Notes: generated by a model not told the origin, from the sequence alone. DNA of 64,000 nucleotides from Ricinus communis (GCF_019578655.1 NC_063264.1:10953213-11017212), one strand, 5' to 3'; shown: positions 11,230-22,161, numbered from the stretch's first letter. Translations and numbers: made by a program.

Positions 11230-12310
11230 TGATGGTTGCAAAGTCAAGCAAGACTACGACCTAAGGCAGTGTACCTATCGGTGGAGTAGAGCTAACGGTG
11301 AGTACCAAGTGTCGTATTCCCAAAAGAATGTGTGAACCTAAACCTACTCAATCTTCTCTGTTATCTAATCTAAAATATGGCGTTGATGAATAATTCCTAA
11401 ATTAACTAATTGCTACTCTAATTGTTGTCTAACTACGGCTACTAGGGAAGGATTAATTCACGTAAAGGAATAACCCCTTAGGAATTCTTATCTCTAGGGA
11501 ATGGAAACTAAAGATGGAATTGATTGATTGAATTCAATTTCCATAGGGAAATCTCTATGCAATTAACGCCTTTCTCAAGGACACTAACATCTTAACTTAG
11601 AATAATTAGGTGAAATCTCTTCCTAACTCTAATTATCCAAATTAGCATTATATACCATTTAACACTATTGAGAGTTATTAATTCTCAATCCGGTAGAACG
11701 AACACCCTATCTCTAGGCGAATTCAATTCTAGGTTATAAGGGACAATTCAAACCTAAACATCTTTCTCAAGAACATTCAAATTTTAAAAATCATTCAACA
11801 CGATATGAAGAATAAATCAACAAGCACTTTCATTGCAAACCAATATTGAGAATCAATACATTCAATTCAAAAGTTAAGTACAAAAATCCATAAATAAAGA
11901 ACCCCAATGGGTTAACAAGTTTAGCTAATCATGTTCATTATCAAAACCCACAAGCATTCAATTACAATGAGTAAAGGTAGAGAAACCAGATTACAACCTT
12001 GGATGAGAGTAAACAGAGCCAATTCCTCTTGCCCAATCTTGAATCAATTCTTGTTCCTATTACTCGAATTGAAGCCAATCAATGAACCTCGCCCAATCTT
12101 CAATCTTCGAAGAGAATCCAATTGAAACCTTGATCCAAGTCTCCTTTTTTCTTGGTTTTAGCTTAGAAAACCCTTAAAGAGAGAAAAACTAGGGTTTGGG
12201 ACGCTCTCCTCATTATATCCCCTTTGTTTTCCTCTTTTCTTTCTTTTAAATAATTCCTCCTGCTACTGTGAACATGGCCGTGTTCACGGCCTGGTGTTGA
12301 TGGGCGTGTT
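11230..12310 (-). repeat. 5' LTR, subfamily B (outer end lost)
   Basis: It begins TGATGGTTGCA next to the PBS. The first part ('gtcaagcaagactacgacct', 'ggtggagtagagctaacgg') differs from LTR-A and LTR-C. The second part (from about 11930) is the sequence shared with the right half of the 6587-7940 LTR. It ends inside the start of its GC-rich cluster (acatggccgtgttcacggcc) at 12310, where copia resumes. About 1.08 kb is left, so the U3 end of the LTR is missing. Confidence 0.8.
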
Positions 12311-12631
12311 AGGTCAGTTGCAAATACTATTACAGAAATCAATTGGATCACTTCTCTTTTACGTCATCTTGGCCGGCAAATCAATTCTGCTCTAGTTATA
12401 TATTGTGACAATTTAGGTGCCAATCAACTATGTTCTAATCCAGTTTTTCATTCAAGAATGAAGCATTTGGCCATTGACTTTCATTTTGTGTGAGATCAAG
12501 TTCAGAATGGTACATTTGTGTTTCACATGTCTCCACAATTGATCAAGTAGTTGTTGCTCTAACCAAACCGTTGACAAGAACCAGATTTCTTCTTCTACGA
12601 GACAAGATTGGAGTCTTGGACAGATCTCCAT
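12311..12631 (+). pseudogene. Ty1/copia RNase H, C-terminal part (continuation of 7985-9000)
   Basis: It resumes with SVANTITEINWI, then LLRHLGRQINSA, 'LVIYCDNLGANQLCSNP' and FHSRMKHLAIDFHF, the RNase H tail typical of copia Pol. Stops follow (FHFV*DQVQ and HMSPQLIK*), with the KIGVLD tail in another frame. The same orientation and exact domain succession show that it is the second half of the copia element interrupted at 9000. It runs straight into a polypurine tract and short LTR. Confidence 0.85.
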
Positions 12632-12850
12632 CTTGAGGGGCCATAATACAGGCTGTGAATATTCTGTTGTATATTTCAAATTTGATTCCTTATCCTTAAT
12701 TTTCTATTGTAACTACTCCTTAAGTTTCATTCAAATCATTTTGTATTGTTCAAACTTGGTAGCTGTTAGCTAGTTGTTGCTACAGCACTCTAGTTGTATA
12801 TATATTCTATCACTCTAAATGAAAAATAGAGTGATTCATTCAACAATTCT
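12632..12850 (+). repeat. Ty1/copia PPT and short 3' LTR
   Basis: 'ttgaggggc' at 12633-12641 is a copia-type polypurine tract placed right after Pol. The roughly 210 bp that follow look like a short copia LTR: a TATA-like 'tgtatatatattc' near 12796, a start-site region with 'actctaaatgaaaaatagag', and an end near 'gattcattca' or 'caaca' at about 12840-12845. The LTR start and end bases are eroded, so the limits are approximate. The 5' LTR of this copia element is not in the window. Confidence 0.62.
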
Positions 12851-12854
12851 GGTA

Positions 12855-13440
12855 GCCTTTTATAAACAAGATAAGAAAAATATAGTTGCTGATGCATTGT
12901 CTTGAAGGTATGTGCTTCTTAGCACTCTTGATGCTAAATTGTTTAGTTTTGAGTATATTAAAGATTTATATATCGATGACCATGATTTTAGCAAGTTTTA
13001 TCATGCATATGAAAAGTTTGGGTGTGAAAAGTACTATAGGCATAGGGATTCTTATTTAAGGATAATAAATTATGTGTACCGAAGAGTAGCTTGTGTGAAC
13101 TTTTGGTAAGGGAAGCACATGAGGGTGGTCTTATGGGGCATTTTGGAGTTGCTAAGACTTTACATGTTTTACATGATCACTTTCATTTGGCCAAACATGC
13201 ATATAGATCTATAAGGAATTAGTAATAAATGCATTGTTTGTGGACAAGCTAAGTCTAAATCTAAGCCTCATGGATTATATATGCCACTACTTGTACCTAG
13301 TATGCGTTAGATTGATATTTCTATGGATTTTAGTTGGGGTTTACCTAGGTCAAAATGTGGGCATCATTTTATTTTTATGGTTTGCAGAGCACTTTTCTAA
13401 GATGGCATATTTTATTACTTGTCATAAACTGAAGAAAAGA
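12855..13440 (+). pseudogene. Chromovirus-like RNase H tail and integrase N-terminal half
   Basis: Plus strand: end of RNase H (KQDKKNIVADALS), then the 'LLSTLDAKLFSFEYIKDLY' linker. The integrase zinc-binding region follows ([20 protein letters not shown]; second pair CIVCGQAKS), then the start of the catalytic core (IDISMDF, equivalent to the first catalytic Asp). Frameshifts occur near 13080 and 13200. It is homologous to 48430-49010. It ends at about 13440 and is followed directly by gag of the same family without an LTR between. Confidence 0.78.
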
Positions 13441-14670
13441 AGGTAAAACTTGTTATTATGGAGTTTTGTGATTATGCACTTGTTTGGTGGGATCAATTGT
13501 ATAGGGGAAGGAGGAGGATTGGTGCTAGACCCGTTGATACATGAGTAGAGAGTGAAATGCATCATGAAGAAGCAATTTGTCCCTAGTCACTATTATAAGG
13601 AGCTGCACCAAAAACTATAAACCTTGACACAAGGTTCCAAGAGTGTAAAAGAGTATAAAAAAGAGATGGAAGAAGCCATGATAAGGGCTAATGTGGAGGA
13701 TAGAGAAGCTAGCATGGCAAGGTTCTTGAATTGATTGAACAAGAACATAACTGACCTAATGAAGTTGCAACCTTATGTAGAGATTAAGGACATAGTGAAT
13801 GTGGCCATGAAGATTGAGAGGCAACACAAATGCAAGAGTACAAGTAAGTATGATTCTAAACCTTATTCGAGTTCCACTTCTTCTTCTTGGAAACCGAATT
13901 GGAGTAAAAAGCTTGATAAACCTACTGTTAAGCATAAAATTGATAATTCTAAAGCTAAAGTAGATATGGGCAACAAGGGTAAAGGTAAGAATCAAACTAG
14001 AGGGATAAAATGTTTCAAGTGCTTAGAACTTGGACATTATGCACATGATTGCCTTAATAAAAGAGTTATGATTATAAGAGATGGGGTAGTCGAAAGTGAA
14101 AGTGAAAGTGAGGATGAAATGCCACCTTTAGAGGATGTTAGTGATGTTGAATATGCTAAATGGGATGTCTTAGTGGTACGACGCACATTTAGTTTCTAAG
14201 TTAAAAATTATGAACATGGGGAGCAATGTGAAAATTTATTTCATACTCATTGTTTGATTGTTAATAAGTTGTGTAACATGATAGTGAATAGTGGTAGTTG
14301 TACTAATGTGGCTAGTACTTTACTTGTTGAAAAATTGAATTCACCTATTATTAAGCATCCAAAGCCTTACAAATTGTAATGGTTGAATGATAGTGGAGTT
14401 ATGAAGGTTAATAAGCAAGTATTGATTTCCTTTTCAATTTGTAGATATAAGGATGAGGTATTATGTGATGTGGTTCCCATGTATGCCCGTCACGTTTTAT
14501 TGGCAAGACCTTGGCAATATGATAAGCATGTTTTATAGGATGGTTTCAAGAATAGGTACTCTTTGACTATGGATGGACAAAAGTTCAATCTTGGACCATT
14601 ACCTCCTAAGACCATTTATGATGACCAAATGAGGATAAAACAACAATATGAGGAGCTTAAATCTTAAAAT
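13441..14670 (+). pseudogene. Chromovirus-like gag and protease
   Basis: It begins inside Gag (KVKLVIMEFCDYALVWWDQL), continues with MKKQFVPSHYYKEL and QGSKSVKEYKKEME, then an open stretch from 13735 (LQPYVEIKDIVNVAMKIER, Ser-rich linker). The zinc knuckle is 'CFKCLELGHYAHDC' (C-X2-C-X4-H-X4-C, about 14010-14050), followed by an acidic stretch. The protease follows: 'IVNSGSCTNVAST' has Asn where the catalytic Asp should be. The LLARPWQYDKHV and LTMDGQKFNLGPLPP blocks come next. Scattered stops (13531, 13731, 14379, 14538) disable it. It resembles 45791-46960 throughout. Confidence 0.82.
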
Positions 14671-15399
14671 GCATAAACTTTGGGTAGGGGGCAAGAGAGA
14701 GACAAAATCAAAAAAGGTGAGTTGAATGGAAAAAGTGTGTGTAATAGAAAACACCCGGTGAGAGAAAACAAGGAAGAAAAGAGTGAAAGAAAAATGAGTA
14801 TATATGCAAAGTCAAGTGATGTGAGGAAAACACTAACCTTAAGACAACAAGTGCTTATACTCATGTATGAGGCTATTTCCTAGTATTGTTTTTGAGCTTT
14901 TGTAGGAATGTGGAGACCTTTTTCCCGAAGATGTGCCTAAAGGATTACCACTCATTCGGGGTGCAAGGATTCCGAATAGGCCAGCCTATAGATGCAACCC
15001 CAAGGAGACAAAAGAAATCCAAATGCAAGTGAGTGAGTTTATGGATAAGAGGTATGTGAGAAAAAGCATGAGTCCATGTGCAGTTCCCGTGATTCTAGTA
15101 CCTAAGAAAGATGGAACATGGAGGATGTGTGTTCATTGTCATACCATCAACAAAATAACAGTAAAGTATCGCCATCCTAAACCTAGGCTAGATGATATGT
15201 TGGATGAGTTACGTGGTTCTTGTGTGTTTTCTAAATTTGATATTAAATCTAGTTATCATCAAATTAGAATGCATGAGGGGATGAATGGAAAACCACTTTC
15301 AAAATGAAACAAGGTTTATATGAGTGGTTAGTAATGCCACTTGGCTTAACTAATGCACCCAGCACTTTTATGAGATTAATGAATCATATTTTGCATGCC
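14671..15399 (+). pseudogene. Chromovirus-like protease-RT linker and reverse transcriptase start
   Basis: A Lys/Glu-rich linker (GQERDKIKKGEL, MSIYAKSSDVRKTL) leads to the RT. PEDVPKGLPLIRG entry sequence comes first, then an RNRPAYRCNP-like block, '[20 protein letters not shown]', and YRHPKPRLDDMLDEL. The palm sequence FSKFDIKSSYHQIRM has Phe where Val or Ile is usual, and the first catalytic Asp is retained. A frameshift near 15283 leads into [20 protein letters not shown]. It is cut at 15399 by an LTR starting TGATGAGC, before the YFDD box. Compared with 47250-47700 an internal stretch around 14960 is shortened. Confidence 0.82.
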
Positions 15400-15888
15400 T
15401 GATGAGCTATTTATGCAGCTAAAATCTAAGGCAATGAACCTATCGATGGAGACTAGCACTAATGGCGAGTATCAAGGTCGTATTCTCGGGAGAGGGTAAG
15501 CCTAGAACTACTCCAGCATCTTATATTATCTAACCTTAAATAATGGTGAGGAAATTAGTAATCTATGACTAGGTGCAAGCTAAATGATTAGCTAAATGCC
15601 AAGCAATCTGCAAAGGTTTAGTGAAACAATCAAAGAAAGAAAGCAAACCCAAGGGGGACCTATGCTAGTTGGATTTTAGCAAAGGTAGAAATTAGATTGA
15701 TTACCAATTGTGATTACTCGTGAGCAGATTTTAAATTGAATTCGAGTTCCCTCTCAAGAACACCGAATTCCTAAGCCTAAGAACCTAAACGAAAGAATCT
15801 CTTCCTAACGATTGATTTTAGGTTAGCCTTAAGATTAATCCACTACTATTAAGAGTTGTTAATTCTTAATCTAGCTAGTTAATTGCAT
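15400..15888 (-). repeat. Athila-type LTR fragment, divergent subfamily
   Basis: It starts TGATGAGCTATTTATGCAGC exactly at the break in the chromovirus RT and shares the 'aatgaacctatcgatgg', 'tagcactaatggcgagtatc' and 'cctaacgattgatt' blocks with LTR-A and LTR-C without matching either fully. It runs to about 15888 ('ctagctagttaattgc') and then changes to R repeat. About two thirds of the LTR is missing. Confidence 0.72.
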
Positions 15889-16755
15889 TCCTATGATTCC
15901 TTATGCCAATCCTTGTGTCATCAGGAATCCTTTTGCCTAGAGGAATAAGTAATGATGGAGCTCCTAATGGAACAAATCATTTATCGAATATGTAGGCATG
16001 CCTCGATTCTCGTCGTTCTCTCACTCCTCCAATAGTTTCATATGAAATCATATGAAGAATGATATCAATACTCGATCAACTAATATTCTTTCTTCCCATT
16101 CGTCCATGCATTGGATCGATGCCTATGATTGCCACTTCCACGTGCTTTCATTCAACAGTCGTGTCTATGTTCCCCAAATAAAACCAAACCATCATACTAG
16201 ACAAAGAGGGAAAAAATAAACGAACAAAATGAGAACATAGGTAGGACTTAAGATCTGGTGAGGAAAGAAATCAAAAGTTCTTTGTTCTCTTCCATACAAC
16301 TAATCATAAAGATCAAATAGAAATCCCTTATTCCATAAGAAAAAGAAACTAGAAGCTATATATGAATATATAAATAAAGAAAGATGAATAAACTAAAGTC
16401 AAATCGCAAACCACAAAGTAATTAACTGGTCAACAACTCTCATAGTTCCAAAATTTAAATGCCAACTTAATAAAAACAATGGAAAATTCACATGGGCCTA
16501 CAAAATAACATCTGACCCAAACTACTTTATTATGTTACGGCAATACCTTAGGATTCATTGTGCCTAGAGGAACAAGGAATGATGGAGACCCTAGTGGTGC
16601 AAATCTTGAATTGTAATATTTGGTCGAGCCTCAGTTCTCGTCGTTCCCGTTTGCCTCCAAAATACTCATCTGCAATCATTCAAAAAATGATATCAATACT
16701 TGATCAACTAATTTTATTTCTTTGCATTTGTCCAAACATTGGATCAGTTGATAAA
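15889..16755 (+). repeat. R repeat, about 1.3 units
   Basis: The sequence matches the tandem units at 25252-28387 in the same orientation: 'cctatgattccttatgcc', 'gaatgatggagctcc', 'tcgattctcgtcgttc', 'gatcaactaat', 'caaaccatcatactagacaa' and 'cacatgggcctac'. A second, internally shortened unit starts at about 16553. There is no coding capacity and there are no LTR hallmarks. Confidence 0.75.
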
Positions 16756-17453
16756 CATGGCTAACTTGTGCCAAGCCCATATTCAACGTTGATGTCTTCA
16801 CCAAGGATCATTCACCTAATCAAGCAAAGAAACTACAACTCCCAACAAGACCCTTAAATAACTTGTACTTAAGAACCTTAATTATAATCAATTAAAGGCT
16901 ATTTAATATGAACAAAGGTTTAGATCAAACTAAGTTTGTAAAATACCAAGTCTTCACTTTATAAATTCACCAAGTTCATAAAGAACGAAAGAATAGAATT
17001 AACTCCAGAATAATCAATATTCAACAAACCTTTTACATAGAAAGTCGTACTAGCTTATGTAGGCCTTCGAAAAACATAATTCTATAATGATAAGGAAGCA
17101 TATAATAATAAGATTAGGAATAGAACTCCCAAACTAAAAGGATAACTTAAAACAACACTTTCAACTACCAAAAGACCTCTTTAAATGAACAAATACTCCT
17201 AAAATTCATCCAACCCTAGCCCAAATAATAAACATGACATTTGGGCTTAAGTAACATGTAATAAGCGGCTCATGCTTGAGTACTGGAATCCAAATAGCTT
17301 GACTTCTTTATTTTGGTCCTATTTTGACTTTTCCATGCCTCCATATATTCAATGAAGTTGATAGGAGTATCTAGAGGTCCATCATATTTGAGTGGCTCGT
17401 GTACAATCCTAGTTGGATTATGATTCCTAGTTGTAGTATGACTCCTCGTGTAA
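16756..17453. other. Unassigned AT-rich sequence
   Basis: I recognise no element. The minus strand at 17270-17485 holds a 71-codon open frame (EPLKYDGPLDTPINFIEYME) that looks protein-like but crosses into LTR sequence on its right and matches no family I know. Short resemblances to the unassigned DNA at 38967-39603 (Leu-rich 'ccctag', 'acaaatactcctaaaatt') may mean both are parts of one old element. Confidence 0.4.
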
Positions 17454-18332
17454 CAAGCATTTCTCAATATCAAGAAACAACCCAAAAGACAATTAATTCA
17501 ACGTCTCAAAATAATTAAATCAAATTTTATTACTAAACAGTAAGAAGATTACAAGAATGGCAAATAAAATTCTAACAGTTAAACACAATCCATCAATAAA
17601 GGTGAACCCCAATAGGTTCGGCAGCCCTAGCTACTCATAATGAAAGAAACAAATACAAAAGAAAATAAATAAAAGAAAAGGAATTGGAACATGTAACCCC
17701 TCTTCTCTCGAATCGGAGTGGAAATGTCGCGAAGTGCCAATTCCGAAACCAAATTTCAAGTATGGATCTCGGATGTCTCGGTCAATCGTCTAGAACATTC
17801 AATCTTTGCTTGAATCTCCCAAATCATTCCTTTGAAACGATGTTGGTCTCTCAAAATGTCTAGAACATAGGTGTAGAAGTGAGGGGTCGCGCGCGTAGAG
17901 AAGTCTAGAAATCATAAGCGGAACCCTTTCTCATTTTACGTGCGCCTACTTATAGGTAGAAGTGCCCTAGCCCGTGCCATGGCCCGTGCAACGAGTAAGG
18001 GAGGTCGTGCAATGGGCAGTGTAATTACCCATTTGAAGGACTCGAATTGCACGCTAAGGGAGGTCGTACAACGGGCCGTGCAATTGCCCGTCTGAAGGCC
18101 TCGAATTGCACGCTAATCAAGGAATCAACTTCGACAAACATCTAATATGCGTAAATCATCCATATAGCTTGGTTTCTGCCCAAAAATCAATCAATTTCCC
18201 ATCAATGAGTTTGAAAACCTGAAAAACTCAGAAACATACCAAAGTGTGATCAAACATGAATAAATATGACTCAAATACACGAATAAATGACTGATAAACA
18301 ATTAATAAATATGCGTAGAATCATCTACATCA
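17454..18332 (-). repeat. 3' LTR-C, outer part missing
   Basis: It aligns from 'gtaacaagcatttctcaat' onward with 22703-23656 of the 5' LTR and ends in 'tctacatca' at 18332, next to the polypurine tract. The TATA complement 'acttata' lies at 17948-17954, and the 'cccgtgcaa'-type GC cluster at about 17970-18115 lies upstream of it in the element's sense. The cluster is shorter and differently arranged than in the 5' LTR. Confidence 0.82.
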
Positions 18333-18347
18333 AACTACCCTACACTT
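18333..18347 (-). other. Polypurine tract before 3' LTR
   Basis: The plus strand 'aactaccctacactt' is the complement of AAGTGTAGGGTAGTT, immediately outside the LTR terminus. Related tracts in the same place occur at 37166-37180 and 59753-59767 (AAGTGTGGGGTGATT, AAGTGTGAGGTGATT). It primes plus-strand DNA synthesis in the element's replication. Confidence 0.8.
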
Positions 18348-20201
18348 AAGCGTTTGCTTGTCCTCAAGCAATCAACAATGCACTCCTCAAACAGATACCA
18401 ATAACTCAATCAAATACTTTGTAGGAGGTTGGCTCAAAACAAGTCTCAAAACTCCGTGACGAATTTCCTTAAAATCCCCAAATCACTAAATCATTAAGAC
18501 AAAGAACAAAGTTAATAAAGATGTTAAAATTAAAATGATAAACCATCCAAACTGAGAATTCGAGAACCATGTCTTACAAGATGTCACTCAAAACACACGA
18601 GTGTATATAGGTGAAAGAATACGGCCAAGCTCTCAACGCAAAAGTACAGAAAAAGGTGCTTACCATAAGCTTGCTTATAGAACCAATCTCCACTACTGTG
18701 AAAATAGTCAATAAACATGATTAAAGGGTCTTGAGCCAGGTTGTAATAGGGTTAAGGTAGGGTACGGAGAAATATGGAAAGTGAGCTAATAGTTGCTGGA
18801 AAATTACGCAGTTAATGCAAGAATGTAGCCAAGGATCAGATGTTGTACCAAAATTGAATACTAAGTTGTTCTAATAATAAGATGATGCTCGAAATTATTT
18901 GTTTTTTCTTCTTTTTCTTTTTCTTTTTTAAATCCTGCAACAACAGATAATGCAGGATGAAGTAATACAATGCTCAATCAAAGTAGTAAAATGATATGTA
19001 CCATTTGGATTGAAGGGAGCATCTATGGAAAATCTCGTAACTTAGTGAGTATATGCAAATTGATCCAAAATGAAATGCAGCATAAACATACATAATTTTT
19101 AGCAATAATGGTAGAAAGAATGGTAGAATGAATAGAAGTGTGATAAAATGAGTGTCAAAGGTAAATTACAGTGAAAGAAAAAGGCTAAGGCTCAAAATGG
19201 GTTCACTAAGGGAAAAACAGGGTTAGGCTTTTCGTCAAATTGTGTAATTCCTAAGTGCCTGAATCATCTCATGACTATCAAAAATTCATGTAATCTCAAA
19301 AGTCATCATAAAGCAAGTTCTAGAAGCAAAAATTCTGCACAATGCTCACTAATAAAAAACAGAAGGAGCATAAAAGCCTCAGCATTTGAATGGGATAAAA
19401 TTTCATGAATTCTTAAACCAAAGTTTAAACAATCAAAAAATCTAATAAGCATCAATATTAACAGTGTTCTATATCCGAGATAAAGTAAAATGAAAACAAT
19501 TAAGGAAAAACACCAGTTTTACCTGGCTTGATTGAAATTAAGAGATTCGTTCACTGCCTTCTTTCAACAAGATTTGATAAAAAACTATACGGGTATCCAT
19601 TCAAAAGAGAAAAATTATCAACTACTTGATTAAAACAAAACTCAAGATAAGGACGGTAAGAATGAATGGACTCTATCAATAAGGGAAATGAAAGCAAGAT
19701 AAAAACAGCAGAAACAAAATTGGTACCTGCACAAAAATAAGGTACCTACCCCACACTTGAGAAAACACTATCCTCAGTGTGAACAAGGTAGGCATTCCAA
19801 AAAGAAATAAAATATGCACAAAGAAACAAATTATGGGAGTCCACAAAAAAAATGGAAAGCTAAAAGAAAAACAAGACAACATAAAGAGATAAGAACTAGA
19901 AAGTCTACTGGATACTGCCCGTGATGTCTGCTTTAACACTCCAAAAATATATTTAGTCCTCAAAATTACGCATGAGCATAGTAAGCTAACTCCTTCAAAA
20001 CTCAAGGATAAAGACATCCCAAGCAACATCTAGTAAAAGGTTCAATAAAATAAAATCTCCTCAAAATAAAACAAACTAAAAACAAACTGAAGTATCTAAC
20101 TAAAATAAATAACTACATAAATAAAAAGATGTCCAAAAATTCAAAAAGCATAAATAGATTCGGGAATGCCTCCCGAAGGTGCTTTTTTTTGTTTGAGTTG
20201 T
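18348..20201 (-). other. Long non-coding 3' region of the pol-less element
   Basis: About 1.85 kb without credible coding sequence, yet well conserved with 54015-55741 and, over its PPT-proximal 1.4 kb, with 58380-59752. At about 19742-19785 the complement reads a hairpin (CACT..AGTG) followed by an internal PPT-like AAGTGTGGGGTAGG. Poly-pyrimidine runs occur near 18900-18930. Conservation in elements that lost pol suggests a cis function such as packaging or replication, but this is inference. Confidence 0.65.
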
Positions 20202-20363
20202 CTAGCTGGACTCTGCAGCAGCATTCTTGCATCGCGGGCAAATTGAGAAGGTGGGCTCAAAGTAAGTTGGGGCTCGAGGCATATAAGCGCAATGAGAAGG
20301 TCTGATGTGTGCAGTATATGACCAAGGAGGTGCTCTCTACACCGATTTGGGATGTCCATTCAT
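20202..20363 (-). pseudogene. Conserved 53-codon micro-ORF with a CPRC motif, one stop (copy 1)
   Basis: Minus strand from ATG at 20363 to TAG at 20202. The frame has exactly the same length as its homologue at 55742-55903 and the same stop, with no indels. Visible features: MNGHPKS start, PRAPTYFEP and a C-terminal 'ICPRCKNAAAESS' with a CxxC pair. In this copy codon 9 is TAG where the other copy has CAG, so it is closed. A T-rich tract ending in 'ggcag' lies just upstream, at about 20380-20400, and resembles a 3' splice site. I do not recognise the protein; it may be the last exon of an env-like or accessory ORF. Confidence 0.45.
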
Positions 20364-20410
20364 CCACTCCGAATTCCGGCTAAGTGACCTGCCAAAAAAA
20401 AACTTGTAAC

Positions 20411-21190
20411 TACCCTTCTCGGGTCTATCATGGCACAAAGTCTCAAATTGATACAAGTTGTTTTCTTCAGATTAATAACACATATTAACAGGGAAAGAAA
20501 CATGTATAGCATCATCCATTTGTACATCCTGTGGTTGTTTATTACATGCAGGACCAATTCCATCAATACTACAAATGGCATGAACATGGTCGGTGGAAGA
20601 ACTGTCAAATGGGGGTAAACTAAAAGTAACACAGTCATCCCCTACATTAAGTTCTAACTTCCCCTTAAATACATCTATTTTAGTTCTAGCTGTGGCAAGG
20701 AAAGGTCTCCCAAAAATCAATGGTACACCATGCTCATTATCCATATCCATAACCACAAAGTCCACAGGAAATATGAACTTATCTACCTTGACTAGCACAT
20801 TCTCCACAATTCCCCTAGGAAGCTTAACAGAACGGTCACCTAATTGAATGCACAACCTAGTGGATTTTGCCTCCCCCAAAACTAGCTTAATGAACAAACT
20901 AGTAGGCATGACAATTATGCTAGCCCCCAAATCAGCTAATGCATCATCAACACACAAATTACATAAAGTGCAAGGAATAGTGAAACTCCCTGGATCATGA
21001 CGTTTCTCTAGCAACTTGCTCTGAAACACCACTGAGCACTCCTCGTTAAGTTGAACATAGGCTACCTCCTCCAACTTCCTTTTTTTGCTAAGTATGTCCT
21101 TTAAGAACTTGGCATACTTTGGCATCTGCTCCAATGCATCAATAAAAGGCAAGTTAATATGCAGTTGTCTAAAAATATCTAAAAACTTAC
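20411..21190 (-). pseudogene. Athila-type protease, near complete
   Basis: An uninterrupted frame of 226 codons (20472-21152) plus short flanks. Order: FSKFLDIFRQLHINLPF leader, 'MPKYAKFLKDILSKKRKLEE', EECSVVFQSKLLEKRHDPGSFTIPC in the conserved entry, and the active-site loop 'ALADLGASIIVMPTSLF' with Asp kept. Next come LCIQLGDRSVKLPRGIVENVL, VDKFIFPVDFVVMDMD, the flap-like VPLIFGRPFLATARTKID block and a C-terminal tail. It is the best-preserved protease in the window. Pol stops just after it, at 20411, joined to the element's 3' region. It is in frame with no RT and probably silent. Confidence 0.88.
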
Positions 21191-22022
21191 TGAACTACCA
21201 AGGCTGTTGTAGAATCTATTTGGTTAACCACTCCTTGTCTTCCTGGTCGGCTCCTAGAGGATTGCCACTCATAATTATTCATGGCCATTTCCTCTATCAA
21301 ATTCTGAGCCTGCTCGGGCTTCTTACTGTTTAGCACTCCACCTGCTGCAACATCCACCATCTACCTCGTCATAAGGTTCAACCCGCTGTAGAAGGTTTGA
21401 ACTTGCATCCACACTAGCAATTCGTGATGTGGGCAGCATCTCAAAAGATCCTTAAACCTCTCCCATGCATCGTACATGCTTTCATCATCAAACTGCACAA
21501 AAGAAGATATGTCATTTCTAAGTCTTGCAGTTTTAGCAGGAGGAAAATACTTATATAAAATTTTTCAAGAGATTGCAACCATCTCTTAGCTCTGTCCCTC
21601 AAGGAAAATGGAAACAATCTCAGTCGAATGGCGTCATCGATTGTTCCATTTATCTTGAATGTTTCACAAATCTCCAAGAAGTTGGATATATGAGCATTGG
21701 GATCCCCGCAGCGCAATCCTCCAAACTACACGATCTACTGGATCATCTGGATGACGTTGGCTTTTATTTCAAAATTGTTGGCCGCTACAGCAGGTCAGAC
21801 TATACTAGTTTTTGTCTCATCCAAAGATGGTCGAGCAAACTCATACATCGTCCTCTGATCATCAGCCTAGGGGTTGAGGTTCTCTATCGTGTCAGCTCCT
21901 TGAACCTGAAGTGTAACTCCGTCCTCCTCCTCAACTGCCTGCAAATGTCGTCTCAATAATCTAAGTGAGCACTCTGGGTAAGATAAGGGTGCTATGGGAT
22001 CAGGGTTAGAGCTCCTCGTCAT
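21191..22022 (-). pseudogene. Athila-type gag, internally deleted
   Basis: Gag starts at an ATG near 22022, about 140 bp inside the PBS (MTRSSNPDPIAPL, then CSLRLLRRHLQAVEEE). 'MYEFARPSLDETKTS' follows, then the core domain ('PNAHISNFLEICETFKIN', RLRLFPFSLRDRAKRWLQSL), a frameshift at about 21560, and the remnant of the IEEMAMNNYEWQ region. The zinc knuckle and the ITLRSGKE tail present in the 9441-11061 copy are gone: sequence equivalent to the linker joins the protease leader at about 21193. Stops at several points exclude function. Confidence 0.82.
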
Positions 22023-22161
22023 AAACTACTTGAAACCGACAACCAAACAACCACTAATCAACAAAAATAATAAAATAAAAAATAAAAAAATAAAGAATAA
22101 ATAAATAAATAGATAATGACTAAACTAACACAAAAACCATTCACTCTAGTTCATCATTAAT

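Larger units (their letters stand above)
9001..12310 (-). mobile_element. Truncated Athila-type element lodged in a copia RNase H gene
   Basis: A contiguous minus-strand block of LTR-B (right, 11230-12310), tRNA-Asp PBS, gag and protease (left end 9001). Copia RNase H sequence flanks it on both sides. The left flank stops in the segment equivalent to DDYVST and the right resumes in the segment equivalent to RSVANT, so about 25-30 codons of copia are missing. The element lacks pol beyond protease and a 3' LTR, and its LTR is cut, so no TSD can be tested. A deletion after insertion, or repair by capture, would both explain it. Confidence 0.75.

Noticed and set aside
19676..20029. A 117-codon hydrophobic minus-strand frame (Phe/Leu/Ser-rich) that could suggest membrane segments
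   Set aside because: The homologous region at 55374-55571 breaks the frame with indels and stops. The hydrophobicity follows from a T-rich, low-complexity non-coding region.
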